In this document: positions 42,687-51,701 of the stretch, in pieces
How positions within the stretch are numbered: the stretch's first letter is position 1
Layout: each line of letters begins with the position of its first letter
Assembly (NCBI GenBank): GCA_023386965.1
Contig: JAEWIR010000033.1
Coordinates: 1 to 59,333 of the forward strand
DNA length: 59,333 bases
Reading direction: 5' to 3'
Origin: Bacteroidota bacterium
GTDB taxonomy: Bacteria > Bacteroidota > Bacteroidia > Flavobacteriales > Weeksellaceae
Made by a program: the position numbers and the translations under genes
Notes under the pieces: generated by a model
Database searches by the model: none
Told to the model about the DNA's origin: nothing
What the model saw: the letters and a program-made list of their open reading frames with translations, nothing else

Positions 42687-43775
42687 TTATGTTAGATAAT
42701 CCTCAAAAGGTATTTTTAGCTGCACCGATACCTTTTTTGTATTCCCGTTATTCAGGCCGGAAACTGAAAGGCCCAGAAGGCGCACTGGCCTGTCAAAGGG
42801 TCGCAACTGCCACATTTGCAAGGCCATATTATAAATATGTTCGTAATCACTAAAGAACTTTTCACCGGATCTGGACCTTGTGTATAGACTGAAATCGTTG
42901 TACTTAATTTTAAGCGTTAGCGTCTTTCCTTTCAGATTTTTCTTTGTAAGGCGTGTTTCCAGCTTTTTACCAAGGTCTTTAAGCTGTTCAAAAACGGCAT
43001 CTTCATCCACAAGATTCTCCCAAAAAGTTTCTTCAACTCCCACACTTTTAGCAATCCGTTCCGGTCTTACGGGATGGTCATGTATTCCACGAACAACATC
43101 ATAATAGTATTTTCCGGCCTTACCAAAAAGTTGGGTCAGTTGGTCCAGAGATTTTGCCTTCAGATCTGAACCTGTAAAAATATGTAGCCCGTGCATCCTG
43201 TTGGCAGTTACTTTGCCGATTCCATAGAATTTCTCAATCGGCAGTTTTTCCATGAAGGACAGTACCTGAGTGGGATGAATGGTTTTCTGTCCGTTCGGCT
43301 TATTATAATCTGAAGCCACTTTCGCCAGAAATTTGTTAACCGATATGCCCGCAGAAGCAGTTAGACCGGTACGCTCAAAAATTTTCTGCCTGATTTCCCG
43401 GGCGATGGTATTTGCAGACTCGATTCCTTTTTTATTTTCGGTAACATCAAGATAGGCCTCATCCAGCGACAGAGGTTCTACCAGGTCCGTATATTCGTAG
43501 AAAATCCCGCGGATCTGGTTTGAAATCTCTTTGTACCTTGGGAATCTGGGCTTTACCACAATCAGGTGGGGGCATTTTTCAAGAGCGAGTCGTCCCGGCA
43601 TTGCGGAGCGGATACCAAACTTCCTGGCTTCGTAACTGGCAGCAGCTACCACACCGTAGCGGCCACCACCTACACAAACAGGTTTGCCTTTTAGTTCCGG
43701 CTGGTCATGCTGCTCCACAGAAGCGTAAAACGCATCCATATCTACGTGGATTATTTTGCGGTCAAAACCATTCAT
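42687..43775 (-). CDS. dinB: DNA polymerase IV (Y family)
   Basis: A 362-residue translesion polymerase. Catalytic carboxylates are in HVDMDAFYASVEQ and SLDEAYLDVTE. The little-finger domain and the end QLKIPFEDYL, a likely sliding-clamp-binding region, complete the protein. It starts MNGFDRKIIHVDMD. A TAATTTTG box lies on the minus strand before the ATG. A second, distinct Y-family polymerase is encoded at 55722-56885, so this one is the house-keeping DinB type. Confidence 0.94.
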   Translation of the reverse strand: MNGFDRKIIHVDMDAFYASVEQHDQPELKGKPVCVGGGRYGVVAAASYEARKFGIRSAMPGRLALEKCPHLIVVKPRFPRYKEISNQIRGIFYEYTDLVEPLSLDEAYLDVTENKKGIESANTIAREIRQKIFERTGLTASAGISVNKFLAKVASDYNKPNGQKTIHPTQVLSFMEKLPIEKFYGIGKVTANRMHGLHIFTGSDLKAKSLDQLTQLFGKAGKYYYDVVRGIHDHPVRPERIAKSVGVEETFWENLVDEDAVFEQLKDLGKKLETRLTKKNLKGKTLTLKIKYNDFSLYTRSRSGEKFFSDYEHIYNMALQMWQLRPFDRPVRLLGLSVSGLNNGNTKKVSVQLKIPFEDYLT

Positions 43776-43892
43776 TAAACAAAATTAACAATAACTGTGC
43801 TTTCACTTTAGTTACAGACCGGTTCCTTCACGCATTTTTTCTGCTTAAGATTTGTTGATGAAAACAAATTATTAATAATTTTAAATAAAAAA

Positions 43893-44528
43893 ATGAGCGG
43901 CTATCACTCTGTAGAAGATCAGTTTAAGTTTGCCGGCCCGGAATTCATAGATGATTTCAGGTTAAATACTGTGATCAGGAGTTACGAAGCCCACACCCAA
44001 ATCATTTCCGAAGGACAGCTGGTCCGGTATCTGCCTGTTGTAATAAGCGGATTAGTAAAGGTCTACTCGGAAAAAGATGAACGTGAACTTCTTTATTACT
44101 TTCTGGAACAGGGACAAAGCTGCATCATCACCTTCGCATCCATTTTTAAGGATGAACGCAGTTCTGTATACTCCTGCACCGAAGAAAAAAGCGAACTGCT
44201 CCTTATACCCATCCAGCATTTAAGCAGATGGATCATGCAGTATCCTGCCCTGAACATCTTTTTCTACCAAAATTTTGAGCTGCGGTATACCGAAATGATG
44301 GAAAGTGTGAATAAAGTCATTTTCTACAGACTGGACAGGCGGGTTATGGATTACCTTGAACATAAAATAAAACTCACCGGCAAAAACCCGGTAAAAGTTT
44401 CTCACCGGGAGATAGCTTCCAGCCTGGGAACTGCAAGGGAAGTGGTAAGCCGGATACTGAAAAAATTTGAACATGAGGGCTGCATCCGCCAAACCACTTC
44501 CGGAATTGAAGTGAGGAAGCAGTTGTGA
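43893..44528 (+). CDS. Crp/Fnr-family transcriptional regulator
   Basis: 211 residues: cyclic-nucleotide-like sensor domain (about 25-125), dimerisation helix (130-150) and winged helix at the C-terminus (VSHREIASSLGTAREVVSRILKKFEHEG). No N-terminal cysteine cluster, so not an Fe-S FNR. It resembles the Bacteroidota regulators that respond to NO, redox or oxygen state, but the effector cannot be read. Its stop codon lies inside a Crp-type dyad that probably controls the next operon. An imperfect copy of the dyad lies at 43802-43816 upstream of the gene itself. Confidence 0.9.
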   Translation: MSGYHSVEDQFKFAGPEFIDDFRLNTVIRSYEAHTQIISEGQLVRYLPVVISGLVKVYSEKDERELLYYFLEQGQSCIITFASIFKDERSSVYSCTEEKSELLLIPIQHLSRWIMQYPALNIFFYQNFELRYTEMMESVNKVIFYRLDRRVMDYLEHKIKLTGKNPVKVSHREIASSLGTAREVVSRILKKFEHEGCIRQTTSGIEVRKQL

Positions 44529-44568
44529 CTTTAGTCACTTTTTTTCTGTTTTACATCCTATAACTTTG
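44525..44568 (+). promoter_or_regulatory. Crp/Fnr-type dyad and -7 box for the DUF5777-YceI operon
   Basis: GTGACTTTAGTCAC (44525-44538) is a 14-bp dyad without mismatch in its GTGAC/GTCAC arms. A TAACTTTG -7 box follows at 44561-44568. With transcription starting about five bases after the box, the dyad is centred near -41.5, the class II activator position. The dyad overlaps the stop codon of the Crp/Fnr gene. Confidence 0.65.
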
Positions 44569-44629
44569 AGTAGAGGATTACCTGATCAGCAGTTCAGCAT
44601 CCATAGTTAACTGATGTAAATTTATTTTT

Positions 44630-45472
44630 ATGGCCGTTAAATTTATTTTCCTCCTTTCTCTCTTTTTAAGCATGACAGTGCACTCCCAGGAAGATTTGCT
44701 CAGTAGCATTGACACGGCTGCGGTTCAAAATGCCCCTCTGCCCAGTTTCAAGGCACTGCAAATCGTTACAGGACAATCCACAAAAATGGCCGCAAAAAAG
44801 GAATTCTATGTGGACATCTCTCATAGGTTTGGATCGGTAAGTGAGGGATTCAAAACCTTTTTCGGACTCGATCATGCAACTACAAAACTGGGTGTCATTT
44901 ACGGGCTTACGGACGGACTCTCCTTACATGCTTCCCGGCATACCTATCAAAAGACTTATGAATTGGCGGTGAAATACAGGCTTATGAAACAGGAAGGAAA
45001 TGCACCGGTTGAAATTGTGGGCTATCACGCAGCGGATATAAACAGTGAACTTGATGACAACACCTATCCATTCCTAAAATTTGGAGACCGGATGTCCTAT
45101 GTAACGCAGATTTTGGTGTCACATCGCTTTTCAGAGAAGCTGAGTCTTCAGTTAAGCCCCGGTTATGTACACAAAAACCTGATCAATCCCGACATTGAAG
45201 ATGGAGATCTGTTCTCAGCAGGTTTGGGTGGCCGGTATAAACTTTCCCGTAGGCTCTCCCTGAATGCGGAATATTTTCTGAATTTCGACAGCCATAATTA
45301 TTATAAAAATCCATTATCTCTGGGACTTGACATTGATACGGGAGGTCACATTTTTCAGCTGGTATTTACAAACTCCCAACCCAATACCGAGACTGGGTAC
45401 TTAACTAATGCTACCGGTAACTGGGCAAAAGGTGAGATTTTCTTTGGTTTTAATCTATACCGTGTTTTTTAA
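44630..45472 (+). CDS. DUF5777 family outer-membrane beta-barrel protein
   Basis: 280 residues with signal peptide (MAVKFIFLLSLFLSMTVHSQ). The DUF5777 pattern is visible: ALQIVTGQSTKMAAKKEFYV, ISHRFGSVSEGFKTFFGLDH, ATTKLGVIYGLTDGLSLHASR. The rest is alternating strands ending in the aromatic FFGFNLYRVF, as in outer-membrane barrels of about ten to twelve strands. Function unknown; in bacteroidota it often neighbours YceI and small cytochromes, as here. First gene of a five-gene unit. Confidence 0.88.
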   Translation: MAVKFIFLLSLFLSMTVHSQEDLLSSIDTAAVQNAPLPSFKALQIVTGQSTKMAAKKEFYVDISHRFGSVSEGFKTFFGLDHATTKLGVIYGLTDGLSLHASRHTYQKTYELAVKYRLMKQEGNAPVEIVGYHAADINSELDDNTYPFLKFGDRMSYVTQILVSHRFSEKLSLQLSPGYVHKNLINPDIEDGDLFSAGLGGRYKLSRRLSLNAEYFLNFDSHNYYKNPLSLGLDIDTGGHIFQLVFTNSQPNTETGYLTNATGNWAKGEIFFGFNLYRVF

Positions 45473-45478
45473 TTACTC

Positions 45479-45832
45479 ATGAAAAAGCATAGACTCTTTC
45501 TAAATTTGATGTTCGCAACTCTCCTGTATTCATGTGAGACCAGGACGTACGAAGATATTTCAGCCGAGGTAATCCTGCCGGAAACAGTGTCATTTGCCAA
45601 AGATGTAAAGCCCATCATTGATAACAACTGCATCGTGTGCCATTCACCGGGCGGCATTTCCGGCTTTTACCCTTTAACAGATTATAACAAGGTGAAAAAT
45701 GCAGCAGACAATATTCTGGACAGGATACAGCGTCCCACTGGTGACCCTCAGAAAATGCCTCAGGGAGGATCACTGTCTCAGTCGGATATCGACCTCATCA
45801 AAAAATGGAAAACGGATGGTTTACAACCTTAA
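45479..45832 (+). CDS. Lipoprotein c-type cytochrome
   Basis: 117 residues. Signal peptide with lipobox LLYSC (Cys19), so membrane anchored. One heme c attachment site, CIVCH (Cys51, Cys54, His55); a distal Met may be in KMPQGG. The region VSFAKDVKPIIDNNCIVCH matches the stand-alone cytochrome domains common in bacteroidota. Likely electron carrier in the periplasm or outer envelope, for the neighbouring YceI and barrel proteins or an unidentified reductase. Confidence 0.88.
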   Translation: MKKHRLFLNLMFATLLYSCETRTYEDISAEVILPETVSFAKDVKPIIDNNCIVCHSPGGISGFYPLTDYNKVKNAADNILDRIQRPTGDPQKMPQGGSLSQSDIDLIKKWKTDGLQP

Positions 45833-45843
45833 AACAAATTAAA

Positions 45844-46386
45844 ATGAAAAAGAATCTGTTCTTACTATTCCTGGTGGCAGCTACACTTTGCTTTAGCCAA
45901 AAATATGGTACCAAAACAGGAAAGGTACATTTTGAAGCCTCAGTACCGATGTTTGAAGATGTAGATGCTACAAATAATAATGTAATTACAGTAATGAACA
46001 CTGCCACCGGCGAAGTGGCCAGCGTAGCATTGGTAAAGAGCTTCAGGTTTAAAACACCACTGATGGAAGAGCACTTCAACGAGAACTATGCAGAGTCGGC
46101 CAGGTATCCCAAGACCACATTTTCTGGAAAGATTTTAAATTTCAGTATGACTGAGCTTTCATCTGCGCCTCGTCCCTGCACCGTGGAGGGCACACTGAGC
46201 TTTCATGGTGTGAGCAACAGGGTGAACTCCGCTGCAAATATCTACAGCCGTGACGGAAAAATTTATCTCTCGGGGAAATTCACCGCGAAACCTGCCGACT
46301 ATAAAGTTTCGATCCCAACAATGCTCACAAAAAAAATTGCCGAAAAAGTAAACATAGATTATCATTTTGAACTTGTAAAACAATGA
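45844..46386 (+). CDS. YceI family protein
   Basis: 180 residues with signal peptide MKKNLFLLFLVAATLCFS. The lipocalin-like YceI barrel is recognised from GKVHFEASVPMFEDVDATNN, SFRFKTPLMEEHFNENY, YPKTTFSGKIL, the conserved GTLSFHGVS and ends in DYHFELVKQ. The family binds isoprenoid chains such as quinones. The start at 45844 gives the signal peptide directly; an upstream in-frame ATG at 45805 lies inside the cytochrome gene. Its last four bases overlap the ankyrin gene. Confidence 0.92.
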   Translation: MKKNLFLLFLVAATLCFSQKYGTKTGKVHFEASVPMFEDVDATNNNVITVMNTATGEVASVALVKSFRFKTPLMEEHFNENYAESARYPKTTFSGKILNFSMTELSSAPRPCTVEGTLSFHGVSNRVNSAANIYSRDGKIYLSGKFTAKPADYKVSIPTMLTKKIAEKVNIDYHFELVKQ

Positions 46387-46907
46387 ACAGAAACATCCTT
46401 TTCCTATTTGCCCTGCTGGTCTCTCTCTCAGTAACCAGCCAGACTAAAAACGCTTTCGATATCGCCAGAAGCGGTACAGCATCTGAGATGCGGGAACTAA
46501 TGAAGTCCAACCCCGACGCCTTGAACAATGCGGACAGCCGCGGATTCACGCCACTCATTCTTGCCTGTTACCGCGGAAATGTGGAGGTGGCAAAATTCCT
46601 GATTGAAAATGTGAAAGACCTTAACTACAAAAGTCCGGAAGGAACGGCACTGGCAGCACTGAGCATCAACTACCATCCTGAGCTTACCGAAATGCTGCTG
46701 CGCAATGATGCGGATCCGGACATTGCGGATTCCAATGGCACTACCCCTCTGATTTGGGCTGTAAAACAGGGCAATGAAGAACTGGTTGCCCTGCTCATTA
46801 AATATGGAGCAGCGAAGAACAAAGCAGATCATTTGGGCGTGACTCCTTTTGAATATGCAATGCAGATTAAGAAACCAAACATCATTAACTTACTCAAAAC
46901 CAAATAA
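46383..46907 (+). CDS. Periplasmic ankyrin-repeat protein
   Basis: 174 residues with signal peptide (MNRNILFLFALLVSLSVTSQ). About four ankyrin repeats: NADSRGFTPLILACYRGNVEVAKFL, SPEGTALAALSINYHPELTEMLL, DIADSNGTTPLIWAVKQGNEELVALL, KADHLGVTPFEYAM. The repeats mediate protein contacts, so it is probably a scaffold for other members of the operon. Its ATG overlaps the YceI stop (ATGA). Confidence 0.9.
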   Translation: MNRNILFLFALLVSLSVTSQTKNAFDIARSGTASEMRELMKSNPDALNNADSRGFTPLILACYRGNVEVAKFLIENVKDLNYKSPEGTALAALSINYHPELTEMLLRNDADPDIADSNGTTPLIWAVKQGNEELVALLIKYGAAKNKADHLGVTPFEYAMQIKKPNIINLLKTK

Positions 46908-46908
46908 C

Positions 46909-47670
46909 ATGAAAAAAAAATTACTGATCGTTGCATGGAGTTTAGCAGCTGCAATTGCCTACTCCCAATACAGCTCCCAGACCGCCACAGTAGGAACAAC
47001 CGGGATGACCGTAAAAGTACAGACCACGCCTGCTTTCGTCACTCTTACCGTTACGGGACCCAGCAATTCATATCTGGGAGTGGGGGCCAGTTTTTCAGGT
47101 AACGGAATGGAAGCCGGCGCCGACGGATTTATCTACAATTCGGCCGCATCGCTTGACTACACCTTCAATGGTATTGGAGTCACTCCATCCGCCGATCCGG
47201 TGCAGGACTGGACCGTCCTCAGCAATACCACTTCCGGTTCCACCAGAACTGTAGTTGCAAGAAGAAGCCTCGCCGGCGGACCGGGTGATATACCTGTACC
47301 CAACGGGCCCGGAAATATAGAGCTTTTCTGTGCCCGGGGAGACGGTACTATGGTACTTTCTTATCATGGTTCAAACAACAGAGATTATGTAACGCTGCCT
47401 ATGTCGTTTGACCCGTCTTTAGGCACAGGTGAAAATGCTCCTAAGCAGGAAGTTTCCGTATTTCCTAATCCCACAGGAGGAAAACTGCAGTTCAGCCATC
47501 CCAATGATATCAGAGGTATAAAACTGTACGACCGCACAGGCAGACTTGTACTGGAAACTAAAGTAAAAGGTGGGGCCGCAGACCTAAAAGAAATTGCGGT
47601 GGGCACTTATTATCTGGAAATAGAACTGGACAGTGGCCAAAAAATGTATGAAACCATTATCAGGAAATAA
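46909..47670 (+). CDS. Secreted protein with T9SS type A sorting domain
   Basis: About 253 residues. Signal peptide MKKKLLIVAWSLAAAIAYSQ; a beta-rich central domain (DOMON-like in layout: TVTGPSNSYLGVGASFSG, DWTVLSNTTSGSTRTVVAR, ...GTMVLSYHGSNN); then from about residue 181 the T9SS C-terminal domain: VSVFPNPTGGKLQFS, IKLYDRTGRLVLE, VGTYYLEIE and KMYETIIRK. DOMON domains bind heme or sugars, which would suit the cytochrome-containing operon, but the assignment is tentative. Exported through the SprA pore encoded at the start of the window. Start at 46909, one base after the ankyrin stop. Confidence 0.88.
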   Translation: MKKKLLIVAWSLAAAIAYSQYSSQTATVGTTGMTVKVQTTPAFVTLTVTGPSNSYLGVGASFSGNGMEAGADGFIYNSAASLDYTFNGIGVTPSADPVQDWTVLSNTTSGSTRTVVARRSLAGGPGDIPVPNGPGNIELFCARGDGTMVLSYHGSNNRDYVTLPMSFDPSLGTGENAPKQEVSVFPNPTGGKLQFSHPNDIRGIKLYDRTGRLVLETKVKGGAADLKEIAVGTYYLEIELDSGQKMYETIIRK

Positions 47671-47712
47671 AATAGTGGATTTACCAAAACCTGCTTGACA
47701 GTCATTTACCAA

Positions 47713-47737
47713 AAAGCCACCCCGAGCGGGTGGCTTT
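47713..47737. terminator. Bidirectional terminator between the YceI operon and pyk
   Basis: Ten-bp stem AAAGCCACCC/GGGTGGCTTT with five-base loop between two converging genes, with A and T runs on its two sides. Confidence 0.8.
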
Positions 47738-47777
47738 AACTTTAACGAATTGAAGCAGTATTTAAATCACAACATGC

Positions 47778-49220
47778 CTAAATGGTGGTCAGTCGCAGAG
47801 TATTGGTCTTGCCCCCCTCACCGGCCGGTGTTGCATTCAGGTTAATTACGAAATCGCCCTCCTCTACATAACCCAGTTCACTTACCATTTCATTTACCTG
47901 AAGGATTGTTTCGTCCGTAGACTTTTGGGAATCGTAATAATAGGCACGCACCCCCCACAGCAAATTCAGCATGGTAGTCACTCTTCTGTTGGAACTGAAG
48001 ACTATGATATGCGAATTGGGCCTGTGCGCCGATATTTGGAAGGCTGTATAACCGGAATGGGTATGCGTAATTATGGCCTCCACGTCGGTACTTTTGGCAA
48101 TACGGACAGCCGCCAGACAAATCCTGTTGGTGATAAAGCGGGTGTCTATGCAGTTATATTCCTTTTCGATCGGTGAGTTCTTCTGGATATAGAAATTGGT
48201 ATTCTCAATATTCTTTACAATTTTTGTCATGTTCTGCACTACTTCCACCGGATAACGCCCCACGGAAGTCTCGCCGGAAAGCATCACGGCATCAGCACCG
48301 TCCAGAACAGAGTTGGCCACATCATTCACCTCAGCACGCGTAGGTGTAAGGCTGGTAATCATGGTTTCCATCATTTGGGTGGCTATGATCACCGGTTTGG
48401 CATAATTACGCGCCTTTTCAACAAGCATCTTCTGTATCGCAGGAACTTCTTCCATAGGAACTTCCACACCCAGGTCACCACGTGCCACCATCAGACCGTC
48501 GCACTCCAGCAGGATCTGCTCAATATTCTTAACACCTTCAGGCTTCTCGATCTTAGCGATGATGGGTGTCTTAACCTGATTTGGATGCTTGGCCAGCAAT
48601 TGCTTGAGGTCAATGATGTCCTGTGCATGCCTAACGAAGGAGAGCGCGATCCAGTCCAGTTCCAGGTCCATCATAAAATTGGCATCCTGGATATCCTTCT
48701 CTGTAAGCGCCGGTAAGGAAACATTTGTATTTGGGAGGTTTACGCCTTTCTTTGAGCTTAAAGGTCCACCCTGAACGGTCACTGCCTTCACTATGTCCAC
48801 TTCATTGGTTTCAATAACCTGAAGCACGAGTTTTCCGTCATCTATCAGGATTCGTTCACCGGGTTTCACATCCTTTGGAAAATCCTTATAAGTCATGTAA
48901 ACCGTTTTGGAATCACCTTCCATCTTCACATTCGTAAACGTAAGAATGTCCCCCGGGTTAAGGTATGAACCTTCCTTCACTACGCCTACGCGGAGTTTGG
49001 GGCCCTGTAAATCACCTAAAATTCCCACAGAAGAGCCCAGATCCTCATTAATTTCGCGGATGATCCTAACATTATTACGTACAATATCGTAATCGGCATG
49101 CGAAAAGTTAATCCGGAAAATATCCACCCCGGCCTTTACCAGGTCAGTCATGATTTCTTTGGTGGCTGTTGCCGGACCCAAAGTAGCTATTATCTTGGTC
49201 TTCTTTAAATATTTATTCAT
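47778..49220 (-). CDS. pyk: Pyruvate kinase
   Basis: Catalyses phosphoenolpyruvate + ADP to pyruvate + ATP. The start MNKYLKKTKIIATLGPAT is the family N-terminus; a longer frame from 49250 lies in the upstream gene. Active-site signature IAKIEKPEGVKN with the catalytic Lys, followed by MVARGDLGVEVP. 480 residues matches. Its ATG overlaps the upstream stop by eight bases (ATGAATAA), linking it to the IPExxxVDY gene and the acpP operon. Confidence 0.98.
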   Translation of the reverse strand: MNKYLKKTKIIATLGPATATKEIMTDLVKAGVDIFRINFSHADYDIVRNNVRIIREINEDLGSSVGILGDLQGPKLRVGVVKEGSYLNPGDILTFTNVKMEGDSKTVYMTYKDFPKDVKPGERILIDDGKLVLQVIETNEVDIVKAVTVQGGPLSSKKGVNLPNTNVSLPALTEKDIQDANFMMDLELDWIALSFVRHAQDIIDLKQLLAKHPNQVKTPIIAKIEKPEGVKNIEQILLECDGLMVARGDLGVEVPMEEVPAIQKMLVEKARNYAKPVIIATQMMETMITSLTPTRAEVNDVANSVLDGADAVMLSGETSVGRYPVEVVQNMTKIVKNIENTNFYIQKNSPIEKEYNCIDTRFITNRICLAAVRIAKSTDVEAIITHTHSGYTAFQISAHRPNSHIIVFSSNRRVTTMLNLLWGVRAYYYDSQKSTDETILQVNEMVSELGYVEEGDFVINLNATPAGEGGKTNTLRLTTI

Positions 49221-49683
49221 AATACTGAAGTGTATGGAAGAGTTTCTCATCGAAACCCAATGGAATCTCCTGCAGCTGAAAGCACAGGTTTTCAGGCAGT
49301 AAAATTAGGGAAAAATCGGCACATTTGTCAGGTGATGTCAGGATATAATCCGAATCCGGATATGCCTCAAGTAAAAACTTCGTTTCCTCCTCGCCGGCAA
49401 AAAGTTCTGTAACTTCCCTTTTCTGTACACTAAAGACGGACTTATTGCTGATAAAGCGAAAGCACGTGCGGCTCTCCCTGCTGTACCCTCTGAAAACAGA
49501 GAAGTGGTAGGTATAGAAAACACCTTCCACTATCAAATCATCTATCCTTTCAAAGCAAAAACTATTGATCCGGTTAATGTGGAAAAAAAATTCGTGATCA
49601 GGAATTTTCTTCACTAACCTCACCAGGGCGATCATCACGTCGTCCTCTTCACAGTCATCAAGTGTTAGTTTTAGAAGGTCCAA
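49213..49683 (-). CDS. IPExxxVDY-family protein
   Basis: 156 residues, soluble, beginning MDLLKLTLDDCEEDDVM. This small bacteroidotal family is named after a motif near the N-terminus; here the corresponding stretch is IPDHEFFFHINRINSF, so it is a variant of the motif. It is consistently found between rnc and pyk in this group. No biochemical role is known. It overlaps both neighbours slightly. Confidence 0.8.
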   Translation of the reverse strand: MDLLKLTLDDCEEDDVMIALVRLVKKIPDHEFFFHINRINSFCFERIDDLIVEGVFYTYHFSVFRGYSRESRTCFRFISNKSVFSVQKREVTELFAGEEETKFLLEAYPDSDYILTSPDKCADFSLILLPENLCFQLQEIPLGFDEKLFHTLQYYE

Positions 49684-50419
49684 TTATCTTTTCTTTCTTG
49701 TTTAAAACGTAGAATGCGCGCTGTGCTGCTTTCTCTTCCGCTTTTTTCTTGGAGGATTCTACAGCATTTGAAATTTTATCGTCTCCAATCCAGACAGTAC
49801 ACCGGAAAACAGTCGTTTTGGCCTGACTTTCCTCGCAGGTATCATAACGGATATTCATCTTGCGTTTCTGGCTCCATTCCAGCAGAAGACCTTTATAGCT
49901 GACTATTTTGTTTTCCAGCTTATTGATTTCAGAAGGCGTGAGGAGGCGCTCCAGTACAATACTTTCGCACACGGTATATCCCTGGTCCAGATACACTGCC
50001 CCTATAAGCGCTTCAAAAAGGTTTCCCGAGATATTTTCACTCAGTGTACATGAATTTCCGTTGATCAGGAATTTGGTAAGCCGGAGGTCTTCTCCCAGTT
50101 TATTGAGGTTCTTCCTGTTTACGATCTTGGATTTCATTTGGGTCAGATAACCCTCATTAGCCTGCGGATAGGTAGTGAACAGATGGCAGGAAATAATGGA
50201 GCCTAAAATGGAGTCGCCCAGAAATTCCAGACGCTCATAATTTTTATGTTCGGAATTCTTTGATGAACCCTTTAAAGAAAATGCCTCGCGGTACAGACTT
50301 ATGTTCTGGATTTCACAGCCAAGGATGCGGCTGATTTCCGAACTTAACCAATAGTCTTTTTCCGAAAGTACTTTTTTTCTTTTTTTTAGGAATTTAGGCA
50401 GATATTTCTGTAACTCCAT
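49658..50419 (-). CDS. rnc: Ribonuclease III
   Basis: Cleaves double-stranded RNA in rRNA and mRNA processing. The nine-residue signature is ERLEFLGDSILGSII (catalytic Glu and Asp), and the second catalytic acidic region is NLFEALIGAVYLDQGY. The double-stranded-RNA-binding domain occupies about 175-245 (SYKGLLLEWSQKRK, SSKKKAEEKAAQRAF). 253 residues. Follows fabF after nine bases, the classical acpP-fabF-rnc arrangement. Confidence 0.97.
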   Translation of the reverse strand: MELQKYLPKFLKKRKKVLSEKDYWLSSEISRILGCEIQNISLYREAFSLKGSSKNSEHKNYERLEFLGDSILGSIISCHLFTTYPQANEGYLTQMKSKIVNRKNLNKLGEDLRLTKFLINGNSCTLSENISGNLFEALIGAVYLDQGYTVCESIVLERLLTPSEINKLENKIVSYKGLLLEWSQKRKMNIRYDTCEESQAKTTVFRCTVWIGDDKISNAVESSKKKAEEKAAQRAFYVLNKKEKIIGPSKTNT

Positions 50420-50428
50420 GGAGCAGTA

Positions 50429-51673
50429 TTACAGTTTCTTAAAGAGGACACAGGCATTATGGCCTCCAAAGCCAAATGTGTTACTCATGGCTACGTTAAC
50501 CTCTTTCTTCACGGCCGTATTGAAGGTGAAATCCAGACGGCTGTCAATATTCTCATCATCCGTAAAATGGTTGATGGTTGGCGGTACGATACCGTGTACA
50601 ATAGTCCCAAGAGCTGCAATAGCCTCAATTACGCCGGCTGCACCCAGCAGGTGTCCGGTCATTGATTTTGTAGAGTTGATCTGGATATCATAAGCATGAT
50701 CACCCAACAGTTTGGAAATGGCACTGGATTCAGCAATATCGCCCAGTGGCGTTGAGGTGCCGTGCATATTAATGTGATCCACCTCGTCTGCCGAAATACC
50801 GGCATCTTCCAGACAGTTTTTCATCACCATGTGTGCACCCAGTCCTTCAGGATGTGGGGCAGTCATGTGGTAAGCATCTGCGCTCATACCTCCACCTTTC
50901 AGTTCGGCATAAATGGTTGCTCCTCTTTTCATGGCATGTTCGTATTCCTCCAGAACGATACATCCGGCCCCTTCGCCCAGTACAAAACCATCGCGGTCTT
51001 TATCAAATGGCCTGGAAGCTGTTTTAGGATCGTCGTTACGTGTGGATAGTGCCATCATGGCATTAAATCCGCCCACACCGCTGGCAGTAACTGCAGCTTC
51101 GGATCCTCCGCATACAATGACATCCGCTTTACCCAATTGGATAAGCATTTTGGAATCAATCAGAGCGTTTGCAGAAGAAGCACAGGCAGAAACTGTGGTG
51201 TAGTTGGGTCCGTGAAAACCGTATTCAATCGAGATGTGTCCCGGAGTGATATCGGCAATCATTTTTGGAATAAAGAAAGGATTAAAACGTGGAATTTCAG
51301 TATTGGCCCAGCCCAGAACTTCATGTTCAAAAGTTTCGAGCCCACCTATACCGGAACCCCAGATTACCCCGATCCGGTTTTTGTCTACTTTATCTTCCAT
51401 AATACGGGAATGTGCTACGGCCTCGCGGGCAGCTACCATTCCGTACTGTGTATTGCGGTCCATCTTCTTCGCTTCTTTCTTTTCGAAGTGATTCAGTGGA
51501 TCCCAATTCTTGATTTCGCAGGCAAATTTGGTTTTGAAGTTTGTGGCATCGAAAAGAGTAATAGGAGCAGCTCCGCTCACACCTTTTACAAGGTTATTCC
51601 AGTATTCGTCCGCATTGTTGCCAATAGGCGTTATAGCTCCAAAACCGGTTACTACTACTCTTTTCAATTCCAT
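50429..51673 (-). CDS. fabF: 3-oxoacyl-ACP synthase II
   Basis: Condenses acyl-ACP with malonyl-ACP in fatty acid elongation. Catalytic triad Cys in VSACASSANALID, His in MHGTSTPLGD and His in MTGHLLGAAG. 414 residues. It lies between acpP and rnc. Confidence 0.98.
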   Translation of the reverse strand: MELKRVVVTGFGAITPIGNNADEYWNNLVKGVSGAAPITLFDATNFKTKFACEIKNWDPLNHFEKKEAKKMDRNTQYGMVAAREAVAHSRIMEDKVDKNRIGVIWGSGIGGLETFEHEVLGWANTEIPRFNPFFIPKMIADITPGHISIEYGFHGPNYTTVSACASSANALIDSKMLIQLGKADVIVCGGSEAAVTASGVGGFNAMMALSTRNDDPKTASRPFDKDRDGFVLGEGAGCIVLEEYEHAMKRGATIYAELKGGGMSADAYHMTAPHPEGLGAHMVMKNCLEDAGISADEVDHINMHGTSTPLGDIAESSAISKLLGDHAYDIQINSTKSMTGHLLGAAGVIEAIAALGTIVHGIVPPTINHFTDDENIDSRLDFTFNTAVKKEVNVAMSNTFGFGGHNACVLFKKL

Positions 51674-51701
51674 AAATTTAATTTTTCTGTTAAAAGAAAT
51701 A

